Source: Palleniella muris (GTDB taxonomy: Bacteria; Bacteroidota; Bacteroidia; Bacteroidales; Bacteroidaceae). From it: a stretch of 64,000 nucleotides of DNA. Below the pieces are notes generated by a model, which saw nothing but the letters and a program-made list of their open reading frames with translations, was not told the DNA's origin and did no database searches. The DNA lies in assembly GCF_004792655.1 (NCBI RefSeq), contig NZ_SRZC01000019.1, positions 1 through 64,000 of the forward strand. The letters are read 5' to 3'. Position numbers and translations under genes: made by a program. Shown in pieces: positions 8,378-18,709 of the stretch (position 1 is its first letter; every line of letters begins with the position of its first letter).

Positions 8378-10516
8378 TCAAATTATTTCAAAACTGTTGT
8401 AATTAACCGGTGAAATATTATCCATCAGCAGTCCCATATCCTCAGTGTAAGCCATATTGGGAACAACAAATGGATGTTGCCGTTTGTCTATTCGCTCAAG
8501 ATTACGGTGAGCTATGGAGTGATAGCTACATGGAATTTCGCAAAGCGATGCTTCCTTGTGCGTGCCATGCTTATAGGTTTCAACGTCTGACTCTGTCACA
8601 CAAGTTGCCGATTGAATGTCAAGCAAACCAAGGAAGGCTGCCTTGTCACGGTGGCAAAGTTTCGACAAAGTCCATCTTCCATCAATGAATATTGTCCCAG
8701 AATAGTCTATATCCATAAAATGCGTATCAGGGTAAACAGTGTCAATCATTTGCTGTACTTCTGTTTCTCGCATGACTTCACCATCTGGCAAGACTTCATA
8801 ACTATGTTTCAATACATCTTCATCGTATGGCAAAGCATCTTTGTCTGCCAACGGGGCAAGAACATAGACAGGCTTGTATCGCCCTATTGTCTCCTTTGTT
8901 CTTTTCCTATTGATTCGTCCAAAGCGCTGAATCATGGCATCAATCGGAGCACATTCTGTTATCATAAGGTCAAAACTTATGTCAAGGCTCACTTCCACAA
9001 CTTGGGTTGATACAACAATGCAAGCCTCTGCAATCGTATTGAATTCCTCTTTCAACCTTGTTTCCAACTCATTTCTGTCACCACGTTTGAAGCGGCTGTG
9101 AAGAAGCATTCCCTTTACCATTGGATAACGTTCTTTCAATTCACAATACAGATTCTGCGAACGCTGAACCTGATTGCACACAATGAGTATCTTTTGATTT
9201 TCTCTTATTGCTTCATCTATGATGCTTGTACAGGAAGCGAAACTCTCCACCTTATTGATTATATGGCGATTGAAAGTTCCCAAAGTATCATCAGGTAATG
9301 ACACTTCATACACATTTTTATCTCCACCAAGCAGATTCTTTATTCTGTTATACAGAAGCGTCGGCATTGTAGCAGTCCCAACATGTATACGGCATCCTAT
9401 ATTTGCAAGCACTTCTATTATCTTCAATACAATTGCCTGGGTTGCTCCCGAATAAGTGTGAATCTCATCCAGAATAACATCTTGTCCTTTCAGATCAAGA
9501 ATCATCGCTTCATAGCCTTTAATGCCAAAAGCAATGGATGCCATCTGATGTGGTGTCAAGACTTTAATGGATGCACCAATATGACGCTGCAAAATGCTTT
9601 CCTCCAAGTTTCCATCTTCCACTTTAAGTGTCGATGCCGAATGAAGCAGATAGATTTGTGCATCGGTACCGGAAAGGTCTTTTCTAAAACGCTCATACAT
9701 TGCATTTATAGACGCTTGGAACGGCAATGTATAAAAGAGCCGTCCTCTGCAACGACGAACCAAGAAGTCTGTCTTTCCTGCACCTGTGGGTGCTGTTACT
9801 ATTGTATGCGGACGCCTGTCCTTTGTATCAATCGACGAAAGCGGGTACAATTCACTCTGCCGCTCATAGAATTTCAAATCAGGATTGATAAACAGCTTGT
9901 CTATATTTGCACCCACCTTTTCATTCAATGCCGAAGCGTAATGGTCGGCAGCCATGAGCAAACCTCGCCATGCCGAATAACAGCATCTGCGGATTGCATT
10001 ACAACAATAGTCTAACGCATAGTCATAATTCTCTTTTGCTTCTTCTAAGGAAACAGGATGTATGGTCATTCCCATTTCCTCCAACAATCCAGTGACTATA
10101 CTGCTCCACTTGTCGAAATCCTTTGAATGAATAGCAAAACAGTCATCGGTATCATCCATGTCTATTATTCCAAGTTCAAGCCCATCCTTATAAGCCGATT
10201 TATGGTGTGCTGCAATCATTTCTATCACAGCATCACGCTTTGATTCTTCTACCAAAGAAATAAAGAAAAGCGACGCTATTTCGTGGCGGAACACTTCTCC
10301 AGGCCGTCTTGTATAGCCTTTCTGCAAAGTCTTCTGGAAATGCGGGCTTGCCTTACCAACATCATGTAGCAATGCTCCCAAACGAGCCGTTTCCACATCC
10401 AAATGCAAATATTGTGCAATTCTCACCGCAACTTCTGCAACATCCTTTAAATGAGAAGATAATGTTTGTCCACATTGCTCTTCACTTTTGGCTAATATGT
10501 AGTCATATTTACCCAT
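8378..10516 (-). CDS. cas3: Cas3 HD nuclease-helicase
   Basis: 712 residues with nuclease and helicase fused in the standard order. The HD domain comes first: HLKDVAEVAVRIA supplies the first His, LGALLHDVGKASPHF the HD pair near residue 48, and IAAHHKSAYKDG further metal ligands. The SF2 helicase follows: Walker A APTGAGKTD near residue 244, DEIH near 352, STQVVEVSLDISFD and QRFGRINRKR (motif VI) near 527. Cas3 is recruited by target-bound Cascade, unwinds the non-target strand and degrades it. Its start overlaps the cas5 stop. All catalytic motifs are present, so the interference nuclease looks functional. Confidence 0.97.
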   Translation of the reverse strand: MGKYDYILAKSEEQCGQTLSSHLKDVAEVAVRIAQYLHLDVETARLGALLHDVGKASPHFQKTLQKGYTRRPGEVFRHEIASLFFISLVEESKRDAVIEMIAAHHKSAYKDGLELGIIDMDDTDDCFAIHSKDFDKWSSIVTGLLEEMGMTIHPVSLEEAKENYDYALDYCCNAIRRCCYSAWRGLLMAADHYASALNEKVGANIDKLFINPDLKFYERQSELYPLSSIDTKDRRPHTIVTAPTGAGKTDFLVRRCRGRLFYTLPFQASINAMYERFRKDLSGTDAQIYLLHSASTLKVEDGNLEESILQRHIGASIKVLTPHQMASIAFGIKGYEAMILDLKGQDVILDEIHTYSGATQAIVLKIIEVLANIGCRIHVGTATMPTLLYNRIKNLLGGDKNVYEVSLPDDTLGTFNRHIINKVESFASCTSIIDEAIRENQKILIVCNQVQRSQNLYCELKERYPMVKGMLLHSRFKRGDRNELETRLKEEFNTIAEACIVVSTQVVEVSLDISFDLMITECAPIDAMIQRFGRINRKRTKETIGRYKPVYVLAPLADKDALPYDEDVLKHSYEVLPDGEVMRETEVQQMIDTVYPDTHFMDIDYSGTIFIDGRWTLSKLCHRDKAAFLGLLDIQSATCVTESDVETYKHGTHKEASLCEIPCSYHSIAHRNLERIDKRQHPFVVPNMAYTEDMGLLMDNISPVNYNSFEII

Positions 10517-11079
10517 TATAGTTTCAATATCGATTCACCATTGATTTCTAACGTTCCATACATTGGCTTGTTTTCGTCAAAACGATTGTATCCTACAAGA
10601 AATGATTCTTCTGACATATTAAAGCGCAATTCAAATCCTGGAATTTCATTGAAAGCGTCTTCTTCCATGACGGCAGATACATGCGGCAGCAAGACATCTT
10701 CATTTCGGCATAGGCAAATGTGTTGCTTGGCAGCAACAGCCGCATCTTCTTCATTCCAGAATGCCAGATAAAGAATTGGATTTATCATCACGCCCCTATT
10801 CAGCACACTGCGCTCTCTCATTGCACTCTTTTTTGAAATCTTCCAACCTTTGGCTTGTGTAACCTCCTGCTGCACGCTCATAGAAGCATACGAAAGTTTA
10901 TGCCTTGCAATCTTTTCTATAATACCTGGCTTTGGCAGCATCTCAGGAAAAAGTTTCTTCTCTATTCCCTCTATAATCGATGGAGTGAGAAACTGCTGGC
11001 TGTATGTCTCGCTATCTCTAACAGCAGTCCAAGGCTTGATAAAGCCAAAAGGACCTGTATATTTCACTACATGATACAT
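10516..11079 (-). CDS. cas5: Cas5 (type I-B)
   Basis: 187 residues starting MYHVVKYTGPFGFIKPWTAVRD. The glycine-containing N-terminal strand followed by KPWTAVRDSETYSQQFLTPS is typical of Cas5 RAMP proteins of type I-B. Cas5 caps the 5' handle of the crRNA and nucleates the Cascade backbone. It lies 15 bp after cas6 and shares its last base region with the start of cas3. A small Cas5 for the family, with no catalytic role expected. Confidence 0.9.
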   Translation of the reverse strand: MYHVVKYTGPFGFIKPWTAVRDSETYSQQFLTPSIIEGIEKKLFPEMLPKPGIIEKIARHKLSYASMSVQQEVTQAKGWKISKKSAMRERSVLNRGVMINPILYLAFWNEEDAAVAAKQHICLCRNEDVLLPHVSAVMEEDAFNEIPGFELRFNMSEESFLVGYNRFDENKPMYGTLEINGESILKL

Positions 11080-11094
11080 AACATTACCCTATAT

Positions 11095-11760
11095 TCAATA
11101 AATTGCACCAAAACCTATACCTGTGGAATTGCCAATGCCTACATTCCAAGCGAATTGCTTGCTTTGCGGCGTTCCCTTTATCACAACAGGGCACATGCTT
11201 GCCTTATTCTTTATACCTTTATAAGTCATAAGTTTTATGCGCCTGCCACGATAAGACATATCGAACTCAACACTAAGGCCTTCGTCTTCCGGCAATCCTG
11301 CCACCCTCATCTTCGTCCGTAATGTCTCTGTCATCAACTCAGAAGAATGTTCGTCACCATATGTATAATGCTTATACCTGCCATCACCCTCCTTATGATG
11401 GATAAACACCGGACTTGCCAAATAGAACAGCTCTTTATTTGCCAAATCGGGATCTGGCACTATGGAAACATCACAAACAGTCATGCCACAGAACATATCA
11501 GGATTTTCCATTATTGACCTGACAATATCCCTTATTACATCTTCATCATAGAAACTGATGAAAAGTTTGGCACCATTAGGAAACGTAAGTCCTTTGCCTT
11601 GCATCTTGCCGTTTTGCAGCCAAGAGAAAGAATATAGAGATACAGAACCATGGTGCACATTGTGCGCCCCAATCCATTTATGGATTGTTCCCACAAGTTT
11701 TTGCTGATAGTCAAAACTGACAAATTCCGTATTCGGAGTCGTTTCTATTATTATTCTCAT
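11095..11760 (-). CDS. cas6: Cas6 pre-crRNA endoribonuclease
   Basis: 221 residues with a RAMP fold. The C-terminal glycine-rich loop (NVGIGNSTGIGFGAIY) is the Cas6 signature G-loop. His34, His36 and His37 in KWIGAHNVHHGSVSLY lie where Cas6 enzymes often carry the catalytic His. It cuts the long array transcript within each repeat, leaving the 8-nt ATTGAAAT handle. First cas gene of the operon, 31 bp downstream of the XRE/ImmA gene and codirectional with it. Confidence 0.93.
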   Translation of the reverse strand: MRIIIETTPNTEFVSFDYQQKLVGTIHKWIGAHNVHHGSVSLYSFSWLQNGKMQGKGLTFPNGAKLFISFYDEDVIRDIVRSIMENPDMFCGMTVCDVSIVPDPDLANKELFYLASPVFIHHKEGDGRYKHYTYGDEHSSELMTETLRTKMRVAGLPEDEGLSVEFDMSYRGRRIKLMTYKGIKNKASMCPVVIKGTPQSKQFAWNVGIGNSTGIGFGAIY

Positions 11761-11791
11761 AAATATTAGTTTATATAACTTTTCAATAATA

Positions 11792-12802
11792 CTACAAGAC
11801 CGTTATCACCAATTCTGATTTCTCAAATCCTTCGATACCCATAGATGCCGCCCTGCACTTCATCATTGTCTGCAACTGTGGACGGTCATTGATAGGATAT
11901 CCGCCCCACCCTTCTTCCATGCGGTTCTTGTTTATATGTTCATCATACATGTAGTCATAATATCTGCGGTTGATTATGCCAAGGTCATAGAGGCGGTGGA
12001 CAATGGATGCCACGGACACACCATAGCGGTTCTTGACGCTTATAAGCTCTTCCATGGTGAGGGCCTTGCGGTAATCTCCGAATTCTTTGATAACGGCATC
12101 CGGAGCAAGCAGGAACGCCGCAGCGAACCGATGGCACAACTTCTCTACGTTTTCTGCTTCCGGAGAGATATTCATAAGCAAGTGCCCTAACTCGTGAGCC
12201 ACGGTGAAGCGGTAACGCTCAGCAGTCTGCGTACTTTCCAAGGCTATGAATGGGCGATTGTTACTTGCAACTCTTCCACATAGACCGAAGAAATCTTTCA
12301 ACCCGCCATCCATTTCAAGCATGATAATCCCGGCATTCTCCACAACATCACACAAGAAGGGTATCGCGAAAGTACCGAGCGTCCATGCTTTGCGCAGCTC
12401 TGCCGCAGCTTTTTCCGCATCATCCTTATCATGAACAATGATGGAGGATATTGGATTGGAAAAACAAGATATAATGCATAGGTTGTTTTCCAAACGCAAA
12501 TATTCCGCAAGTGCTGCCTTTATCCTTGCTTCCAGCATACGCCGTTCCTTTGGTCCAATCCTGCCATCATCACGGAGTTGCACATCCTTGATGTCGGAGG
12601 TCTCCTGGTCAAAATACCCCTTTGGGAGGAGAAGTGCCTCTGACAGTTTCTGCAAATATTCGCGTGAAGGCTCAAACGCCCCACGCTCATAGTTAGATAT
12701 AGTCTGCTTTGACACATAGTTAGACATCTTTTTGACAAGAGCATCCATTGACAACCCTCGCATCAGTCGTGCATTTTTTTGCAATAATCCGATATCAGTC
12801 AT
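11792..12802 (-). CDS. XRE HTH - ImmA/IrrE metalloprotease, lead gene of the cas operon
   Basis: 336 residues. Residues 5-60 form an XRE/Cro helix-turn-helix (LLQKNARLMRGLSMDALVKKM, then SKQTISNYERGAFEPS). The rest is an ImmA/IrrE (peptidase M78) domain with the zinc motif HELGH in RFTVAHELGHLLM near residue 200 and the following CHRFAAAFLLAPDAV helix. Such fusions are known as repressor-cleaving or self-relieving regulators in mobile elements and stress responses. Here it lies 31 bp upstream of cas6 on the same strand, with a -7 box just before it, so it is probably cotranscribed with and controls the cas genes. ATG at 12802 is preferred over GTG at 12808 because the box is so close. The regulatory role is inferred. 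Confidence 0.9.
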   Translation of the reverse strand: MTDIGLLQKNARLMRGLSMDALVKKMSNYVSKQTISNYERGAFEPSREYLQKLSEALLLPKGYFDQETSDIKDVQLRDDGRIGPKERRMLEARIKAALAEYLRLENNLCIISCFSNPISSIIVHDKDDAEKAAAELRKAWTLGTFAIPFLCDVVENAGIIMLEMDGGLKDFFGLCGRVASNNRPFIALESTQTAERYRFTVAHELGHLLMNISPEAENVEKLCHRFAAAFLLAPDAVIKEFGDYRKALTMEELISVKNRYGVSVASIVHRLYDLGIINRRYYDYMYDEHINKNRMEEGWGGYPINDRPQLQTMMKCRAASMGIEGFEKSELVITVL

Positions 12803-12825
12803 AATCACAAGTTAGGTTTACTTTA

Positions 12826-12833
12826 CAAAAGTA
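12826..12833 (-). promoter_or_regulatory. Putative promoter of the type I-B cas operon
   Basis: Minus strand reads TACTTTTG, matching TAnnTTTG, about 24 bp upstream of the XRE/ImmA start. Predicted leader is only 10-20 nt. An AT-rich TTTTGACA lies upstream at roughly the -33 position. Confidence 0.6.
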
Positions 12834-13218
12834 TAAAAATAAAATTATTTGTCAAAATAAAACATATCAAAATAACATTAATTAACTGCAATCTCCTAAA
12901 CAAGAAGCAAACATTATCACATAGCAGAATTGACATTGCTGTTGTATAAGTTCGTCAAACAATATACCAACAAAAATAAAATATGACACTTGACCGAGTA
13001 AAAGGTAATACATAGCATAGTTAAAAGTGACACTTTGATTGGCAAAAAGTGACCTTTGGTCCTGTGGCAAGATACAATCTCTCTTCTTATTGATTTACAA
13101 GACATTGGCAGATTAATAATATAAAAGCCTAAAACCTTCTCATAAAAAAAACACACACACGAGACACAAGATTTCCTGAAGCAGGAACGCAAAACAATCT
13201 GTCAATGTGAGGATGTCA
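12834..13218. other. Intergenic region, no gene
   Basis: No credible coding frame between the cas operon promoter and the rpsJ terminator. A cluster of short reiterated motifs (GTGACACTT, TTGGCAAAA and variants) sits at 12983-13070; the same motif family recurs at 62741-62840. Confidence 0.6.
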
Positions 13219-13220
13219 CA

Positions 13221-13262
13221 AAAAAAGACGGATACGCCTTGAATGGCATATCCGTCTTTTTT
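13221..13262 (-). terminator. Terminator of the str operon (bidirectional in form)
   Basis: GACGGATA and TATCCGTC pair, with GCC/GGC extending the stem, and the structure is flanked by six A on the left and six T on the right. It lies 22 bp beyond the rpsJ stop and could also stop readthrough from the other side. Confidence 0.9.
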
Positions 13263-13284
13263 ATATTTGCTATTAGATACTTAA

Positions 13285-13590
13285 CTACACCTTGATTTCA
13301 ACCTCAACACCTGAAGGGAGCTCAAGCTTCATCAGAGCGTCAACAGTCTTGGCTGTTGAGCTGTAGATGTCGATGAGACGCTTGTAGTCTGAGAGCTGGA
13401 ACTGCTCACGTGACTTCTTGTTAACGAAGGTTGAACGGTTGACGGTGAAGATGCGCTTGTGAGTTGGGAGTGGAATAGGACCGCTGACAACTGCACCTGT
13501 AGCCTTAACAGCCTTCACAATCTTCTCTGCTGACTTGTCTACGAGCATGTGGTCGTAGCTCTTCAGCTTGATACGAATTTTCTGACTCAT
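13285..13590 (-). CDS. rpsJ: 30S ribosomal protein S10
   Basis: 101 residues starting [25 protein letters not shown], the conserved S10 N terminus, with [29 protein letters not shown] in the middle. S10 belongs to the 30S head and doubles as NusE in antitermination. Last gene of the rpsL-rpsG-fusA-rpsJ cluster, separated from fusA by 117 bp and followed by a terminator, so here it closes the str operon rather than opening S10 as in Escherichia coli. Confidence 0.99.
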   Translation of the reverse strand: MSQKIRIKLKSYDHMLVDKSAEKIVKAVKATGAVVSGPIPLPTHKRIFTVNRSTFVNKKSREQFQLSDYKRLIDIYSSTAKTVDALMKLELPSGVEVEIKV

Positions 13591-13707
13591 TAGTTCTTGT
13601 TTTTTGTTTGTTATGAGATATATGTTGTGAAAGAGGGATTCCGTAAAGAGTCATTTGCTCACGGAGTCCCTTTTCACTATTTATCTGTTGCTTAGTGCGT
13701 GACCTGA

Positions 13708-15825
13708 TTAAACGAGGTCAGCACGACCGTTGCACTCTTCGAGGATAGCCTTAGCGATAGAGCTTGACACTGCCTCGTGGTGATCGTACTCCATAGAAGA
13801 TGTAGCACGACCAGAAGTGATGGTACGGAGGGCTGTAACGTAGCCGAACATCTCTGCCAGTGGCACCATAGCCTTCACAATGCGTGCACCGCTGCGAGCC
13901 TCTTCCATGCCCTGTACCATACCACGGCGCTTGTTAAGGTCACCGATGACGTCACCCATGTTCTCTTCCGGAGTAACAACCTCTACCTTCATGATAGGCT
14001 CCATGAGGCAAGGACCAGCCTTAGGGCATGCGTTCTTGAAGGCGTTGCGTGCTGCAAGCTCGAATGACAACTGGTCAGAGTCAACCGGGTGGAAGCTACC
14101 GTCGATGAGAGTAACCTTGAGTCCTGTGACAGGGAATCCACCGAGTACACCTGCCTTCAGGCAGTCCTCGAAGCCCTTCTGTACAGAAGGAATGAATTCC
14201 TTAGGCACGTTACCACCCTTAACCTCGTTGATGAACTGAAGGTCGCCCTCCTTGTAGTCCTCGTCCTTAGGACCGACGTTAACGATGATGTCAGCGAACT
14301 TACCACGACCACCGGACTGCTTCTTGTAGACCTCACGGAGGTTAACCTCGCGTGTGATAGCCTCCTTGTAGTTAACCTGTGGCTTGCCCTGGTTACACTC
14401 TACCTTGAATTCGCGCTTCAGACGGTCGATGATGATGTCGAGATGAAGCTCACCCATACCTGAGATGACAGTCTGACCTGACTGCTCGTCAGTGCGCACT
14501 GTGAATGTTGGATCCTCCTCAGCGAGCTTGGCAAGACCGTTGTCAAGCTTAGCGATGTCAGCCTGTGACTTAGGCTCAACGGCGATAGAGATAACGGTGT
14601 CAGGGAATGTCATTGACTCGAGCACGATTGGGTGTGCCTCGTCACAGAGTGTATCACCTGTGCGGATATCCTTGAAGCCTACGCCGGAACCGATATCACC
14701 GGCAGCAATCTCCTCTACAGGGTTCTGCTTGTTGGAGTGCATCTGGAAGAGGCGGCTTACGCGCTCTTTCTTTCCTGAGCGTGGGTTGTAAACGTATGAA
14801 CCCGCAGCAACAGTACCTGAGTAGACACGGAAGAATACAAGACGTCCGACGTACGGGTCTGTAGCAATCTTGAATGCAAGAGCTGATGTCGGCTCTGCCT
14901 CAGACGGCTTACGCTCTTCCTCTTCCTCTGTGTCAGGGTTTGTACCCACGATTGTATCAATATCAACCGGAGAAGGGAGAAGTGCACATACGTAGTCAAG
15001 CATTGTCTGCACGCCCTTGTTCTTGAACGAAGATCCACAGAGCATTGGAACGCACTGAAGAGCAAGAGTACCCTTACGGATAGCGGCGATAATCTCTTCC
15101 TCTGTGATTGTGGAAGGATCCTCGAAGTATTTCTCCATGAGAGACTCATCGAACTCAGCGGCAGACTCAAGGAGCTTGTCGCGCCATTCGTTGCACTCGT
15201 CAACCATGTCAGCAGGGATTTCCTCTACGTCATAGTCAGCACCCATTGTCTCGTCATGCCAGAAGATAGCCTTCATCTTTACGAGGTCAACCAGACCCTT
15301 GAAATTCTCTTCTGCACCGATTGGGCAGCAGAGGCTTACAGGGTTGGCGCCAAGGACTTCCTTCATCTGCTTAACCACATCATAGTAGTTAGCGCCGGAA
15401 CGGTCCATCTTGTTGACATATCCGATACGAGGCACATTGTACTTGTCAGCCTGGCGCCATACAGTCTCAGACTGTGGCTCCACGCCGCCTACCGCACAAT
15501 ATGTAGCGACAGCACCGTCAAGGACACGGAGTGAACGCTCCACCTCTGCAGTAAAGTCAACGTGTCCCGGAGTGTCGATAAGGTTAATCTTATACTGTTT
15601 GTTCAGGTAGTTCCAAAAACATGTTGTGGCAGCAGAAGTAATAGTGATACCACGCTCCTGCTCCTGAGCCATCCAGTCCATTGTTGCGCTACCGTCGTGA
15701 GTCTCACCGATTTTGTGAGTCTTACCTGTGTAGAAGAGGATACGCTCTGATGTTGTTGTCTTACCGGCATCGATGTGAGCCATGATGCCGATGTTGCGGG
15801 TAAAATGCAAATCGTGTTTTGCCAT
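13708..15825 (-). CDS. fusA: Translation elongation factor G
   Basis: 705 residues, normal length. The G domain opens the protein: P-loop [10 protein letters not shown], switch [10 protein letters not shown] and NKMDR. Domain II follows, and the C-terminal half includes [21 protein letters not shown] and [27 protein letters not shown] drives GTP-dependent translocation on the ribosome. It lies between rpsG and rpsJ with short gaps, in the standard str order. No truncation or frameshift seen. Confidence 0.99.
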   Translation of the reverse strand: MAKHDLHFTRNIGIMAHIDAGKTTTSERILFYTGKTHKIGETHDGSATMDWMAQEQERGITITSAATTCFWNYLNKQYKINLIDTPGHVDFTAEVERSLRVLDGAVATYCAVGGVEPQSETVWRQADKYNVPRIGYVNKMDRSGANYYDVVKQMKEVLGANPVSLCCPIGAEENFKGLVDLVKMKAIFWHDETMGADYDVEEIPADMVDECNEWRDKLLESAAEFDESLMEKYFEDPSTITEEEIIAAIRKGTLALQCVPMLCGSSFKNKGVQTMLDYVCALLPSPVDIDTIVGTNPDTEEEEERKPSEAEPTSALAFKIATDPYVGRLVFFRVYSGTVAAGSYVYNPRSGKKERVSRLFQMHSNKQNPVEEIAAGDIGSGVGFKDIRTGDTLCDEAHPIVLESMTFPDTVISIAVEPKSQADIAKLDNGLAKLAEEDPTFTVRTDEQSGQTVISGMGELHLDIIIDRLKREFKVECNQGKPQVNYKEAITREVNLREVYKKQSGGRGKFADIIVNVGPKDEDYKEGDLQFINEVKGGNVPKEFIPSVQKGFEDCLKAGVLGGFPVTGLKVTLIDGSFHPVDSDQLSFELAARNAFKNACPKAGPCLMEPIMKVEVVTPEENMGDVIGDLNKRRGMVQGMEEARSGARIVKAMVPLAEMFGYVTALRTITSGRATSSMEYDHHEAVSSSIAKAILEECNGRADLV

Positions 15826-15847
15826 TTTTCTTTTTCCTCCTTAAATA

Positions 15848-16324
15848 TTAGAAACGGAAATGAGCGAATGCACGGTTAGCCTCAGCCATACGGTGCATGT
15901 CTTCCTTACGCTTGAATGCGCCACCCTGATTGTTGTATGCGTCCATGATTTCGGCAGCAAGCTTGTCTGCCATACCCTTGCCACCACGCTTGCGTGCGAA
16001 GAGAATCATGTTCTTCATCGATACAGACTCGCGACGGTCAGGACGGATTTCTGTTGGAACCTGGAATGTGGCACCACCGATACGGCGGCTCTTAACCTCA
16101 ACGTGAGGAGTAACGTTGTCGAGAGCCTGCTTCCAAATCTCGAGAGCTGACTTCTCTTCGTTCTGCATCTTCTCACCGACAGTCTTGAGGGCGTTGTAGA
16201 AAATCTCGTAAGAGAGGTTCTTCTTGCCGTCATACATGAGGTGGTTCACGAACTTTGACACTTTCTGGTCATTGTACACCGGATCCGGAAGGATCACGCG
16301 CTTCTTTGGTTTTGCTTTTCTCAT
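15848..16324 (-). CDS. rpsG: 30S ribosomal protein S7
   Basis: 158 residues from [20 protein letters not shown], the usual Bacteroidetes S7 start. The frame is open 26 codons further upstream, but that part is not S7-like and lies in the rpsL-rpsG spacer. S7 binds the 3' domain of 16S rRNA and nucleates assembly of the 30S head. Conserved [22 protein letters not shown] and [23 protein letters not shown]-like segments are present. Confidence 0.98.
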   Translation of the reverse strand: MRKAKPKKRVILPDPVYNDQKVSKFVNHLMYDGKKNLSYEIFYNALKTVGEKMQNEEKSALEIWKQALDNVTPHVEVKSRRIGGATFQVPTEIRPDRRESVSMKNMILFARKRGGKGMADKLAAEIMDAYNNQGGAFKRKEDMHRMAEANRAFAHFRF

Positions 16325-16484
16325 TGCTTTGTTTGTCAATTCATCTTGCTTGGGGCTGTCTTTTTCTTGTTCTTCAACGTCCGCTCCTGGACATTTACTC
16401 AACCTTCATTTTTATAGTCTCCAGCAAAACTTTCAATTTGTTTTCTTCTTTTCGAGTTTGTCTTGTGCTATATCTGTAATCCGA

Positions 16485-16865
16485 TTACTTCTTAGCCTTA
16501 GGACGCTTTGCTCCGTACTTTGAACGGCGCTGTGTACGGTTTGCCACACCTGCGGTATCGAGTGTGCCACGCACGATGTGATAACGCACACCCGGAAGGT
16601 CTTTCACACGACCGCCGCGTACAAGCACGATAGAGTGCTCCTGGAGGTTGTGTCCCTCTCCCGGGATGTAGGAGTTGACCTCCTTCTGGTTTGTCAAACG
16701 AACACGGGCAACCTTACGCATTGCCGAATTAGGCTTCTTAGGTGTTGTTGTGTAGACACGCACACAAACGCCACGGCGCTGTGGGCACGCCTCCAGAGCC
16801 GGAGACTTGCTCTTGTCTACGAGCACCTTTCTGCCTTTTCTAACTAATTGCTGAATTGTAGGCAT
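16485..16865 (-). CDS. rpsL: 30S ribosomal protein S12
   Basis: 126 residues from [14 protein letters not shown]12 sits at the decoding centre. The loops where streptomycin resistance arises read [12 protein letters not shown] and [13 protein letters not shown], both with the wild-type Lys, so no classical resistance change is seen. First gene of the str operon; a -7 box lies about 85 bp upstream. Confidence 0.99.
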   Translation of the reverse strand: MPTIQQLVRKGRKVLVDKSKSPALEACPQRRGVCVRVYTTTPKKPNSAMRKVARVRLTNQKEVNSYIPGEGHNLQEHSIVLVRGGRVKDLPGVRYHIVRGTLDTAGVANRTQRRSKYGAKRPKAKK

Positions 16866-16949
16866 AATTTTTTGTTTTTGATTTTATATATTATTGTATT
16901 TACTTATATGCATAGGTATACACGACTCCCATAAAGCCGATTCAGGGTG

Positions 16950-16957
16950 CAAAGTTA
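16950..16957 (-). promoter_or_regulatory. str operon promoter -7 box
   Basis: Minus strand TAACTTTG fits TAnnTTTG, 85 bp before the rpsL start. The strongest box in this AT-rich 266-bp gap. Confidence 0.65.
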
Positions 16958-17131
16958 CACAATTTCCCTAAAATAACATAATTAAATAGGCATTTATCGC
17001 AACAAGAGTGTTTGTTTTTAAGATAATATAACTTTTATATGTATCATTTAGCAAAAACAAGATGATATAAACACACATCTGCACCTGGCCGAATCCGGAG
17101 ACCTGGTCATTTACAACGACATGCAGCCGCA

Positions 17132-18214
17132 TCAATGCTGCACCATGCTCTCAAAATCCCTAACGAAATCAACATTATGTCCGATATCTATCTTCCGAAC
17201 CTTACCGTCAGGGCTGACAACAACCTTTGTAGGATAGCCGCTGACCCCATAGAGGTCTGTGGCATTGCCGTTCTTCGGATTATACAGCTGCACCCATGGC
17301 AACTGATGCTTCTCCACCCCACGACGCCATGCATCTTCCGACTCACGGCAGTCTATGCCTATGATTTCCAGTTTGTCACGACCATATTTCCCATAAAGTT
17401 CTTTGAGGTCCGGGAAGCCTTTGATACACCAAGGACACCAGCTTCCCCAGAAGTCCAATATCACCCATTTCCCACGATAATCGCTAAGACTCCTCATCTT
17501 TCCGTCAAGGCCGGCAAGAGTGAAATCCGGAGCAAGGGCACCTTCAAGAGAAGCCTGACGTTCGTCCCTTGCCATTTGCTCCTCAGCTTGTGAAACAGCT
17601 TTCGTCACCAACGGATATATGACACATTCCTTGGCTGTACCTTCAAGCGTCGTGGCAAGCTTCACCAGTGTCTTCTCCTCACCTAACCTCAGAAGCGCAT
17701 AGACTGCCCCCGGAGCGGACGCATTCTCCGTGATGTATTGCGACAAGTAATTCTCCTGTGCCTCTTGTTTCTCCTTAGCTCCAGCTTTATTACCATTACG
17801 ATACGCTTCCCTCGCCTCCGACTGGAACTGGCTGAGGCGGTTCTTGATGACAGCCATCTGCTCTACCAAAGTGCTGCCGGAAGCCTTATAAGTTTCTGGA
17901 TTGGAAACGTCTATCACAAGGTTTTCGCCAGGAGCGGCATAAAACCTTTCCAGCAACTCTTTATCCGTACCTATGCTGTAGCATGCAGGGACATCCATCA
18001 TAGGAGACACCCTCAGAGTGTTGTTCTCCACTGTCAATGTATCCATCTTTCTTATGACGTCACGCCGCGATTTGGAGCTGGCTATTGACGAAATATCCTC
18101 CGCCATCACGAGAATTTTCTGCCCTTCATATTTTGAAGGCAGCATAATGACAAAATCAGCATTTGCCGTCATTGCAAACAGCAGGAAGACAAGTGTCTGG
18201 AAAAACTTTTTCAT
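17132..18214 (-). CDS. TlpA-like thioredoxin-fold protein, secreted
   Basis: 360 residues. A signal peptide (KKFFQTLVFLLFAMTANA) is followed by a 200-residue N-terminal domain of the DUF4369-like type usual in Bacteroidetes, with a charged helical stretch (about 130-170). A TlpA/ResA domain occupies residues 225-360: APDFTLAGLDGKMRSL, the redox motif WCPWC in FWGSWCPWCIKGFPDL, and the cis-Pro GYPTK. Such proteins reduce or rearrange disulphides in the periplasm, for example in cytochrome maturation. Stands alone between the str operon and a decayed BspA gene. The N-terminal assignment is less certain than the thioredoxin domain. Confidence 0.92.
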   Translation of the reverse strand: MKKFFQTLVFLLFAMTANADFVIMLPSKYEGQKILVMAEDISSIASSKSRRDVIRKMDTLTVENNTLRVSPMMDVPACYSIGTDKELLERFYAAPGENLVIDVSNPETYKASGSTLVEQMAVIKNRLSQFQSEAREAYRNGNKAGAKEKQEAQENYLSQYITENASAPGAVYALLRLGEEKTLVKLATTLEGTAKECVIYPLVTKAVSQAEEQMARDERQASLEGALAPDFTLAGLDGKMRSLSDYRGKWVILDFWGSWCPWCIKGFPDLKELYGKYGRDKLEIIGIDCRESEDAWRRGVEKHQLPWVQLYNPKNGNATDLYGVSGYPTKVVVSPDGKVRKIDIGHNVDFVRDFESMVQH

Positions 18215-18709
18215 ATTTATTTTTTTATTATTTTAACGTGAGTTCTGAAAAGCAACTCTCTAATAATTTAGCAATTAGCGAAATTCCCGGCAACTTTGCA
18301 ATATACACGAAACAATGAAACTAAAAAATTCCGCTATGATTACCGAAGGCAAAATTACTAAAAATCATTGACATGACAAAGGCTTTCGCGCTAAATCTCA
18401 GTATGAAAGCCTTATTGTTTATATCTCAAAGCTCTTTACAGAGGCAGAACATGTGTGTGTGAAAGGATTCTGCCTTTAAATGCGCAACGGTTCGAAAACG
18501 GAGACCTCCCTTTAGTGAATCTACTTGCCAAATATTGCTCATATTTAAGGATAAACTGAGCGACTAAAGATATTCATAATTCTCAAGAGCAACAGTTGAA
18601 AATTAGTTTATGATTGTATCCGTTTTTATACAAACCCGCAGTTACCTAAAATGGCTTGCAGTATCGCTAACTACCAAATGCGGTTTCTCAATGTTTAGAA
18701 TGTCATAGC
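18215..18709. other. Intergenic region, no gene
   Basis: No coding frame recognised. The block TTTTAACGTGAGTTC at 18231-18245 recurs in similar form near 31291 and 62196. Confidence 0.5.

Noticed and set aside
12882-13192. Minus-strand open frames of 62-91 codons upstream of the cas operon
   Set aside because: Overlap the reiterated motif cluster and show no family resemblance.
16325-16402. N-terminal extension of S7
   Set aside because: The 26 extra codons are not S7-like; the conserved start MRKAKPKK is internal.
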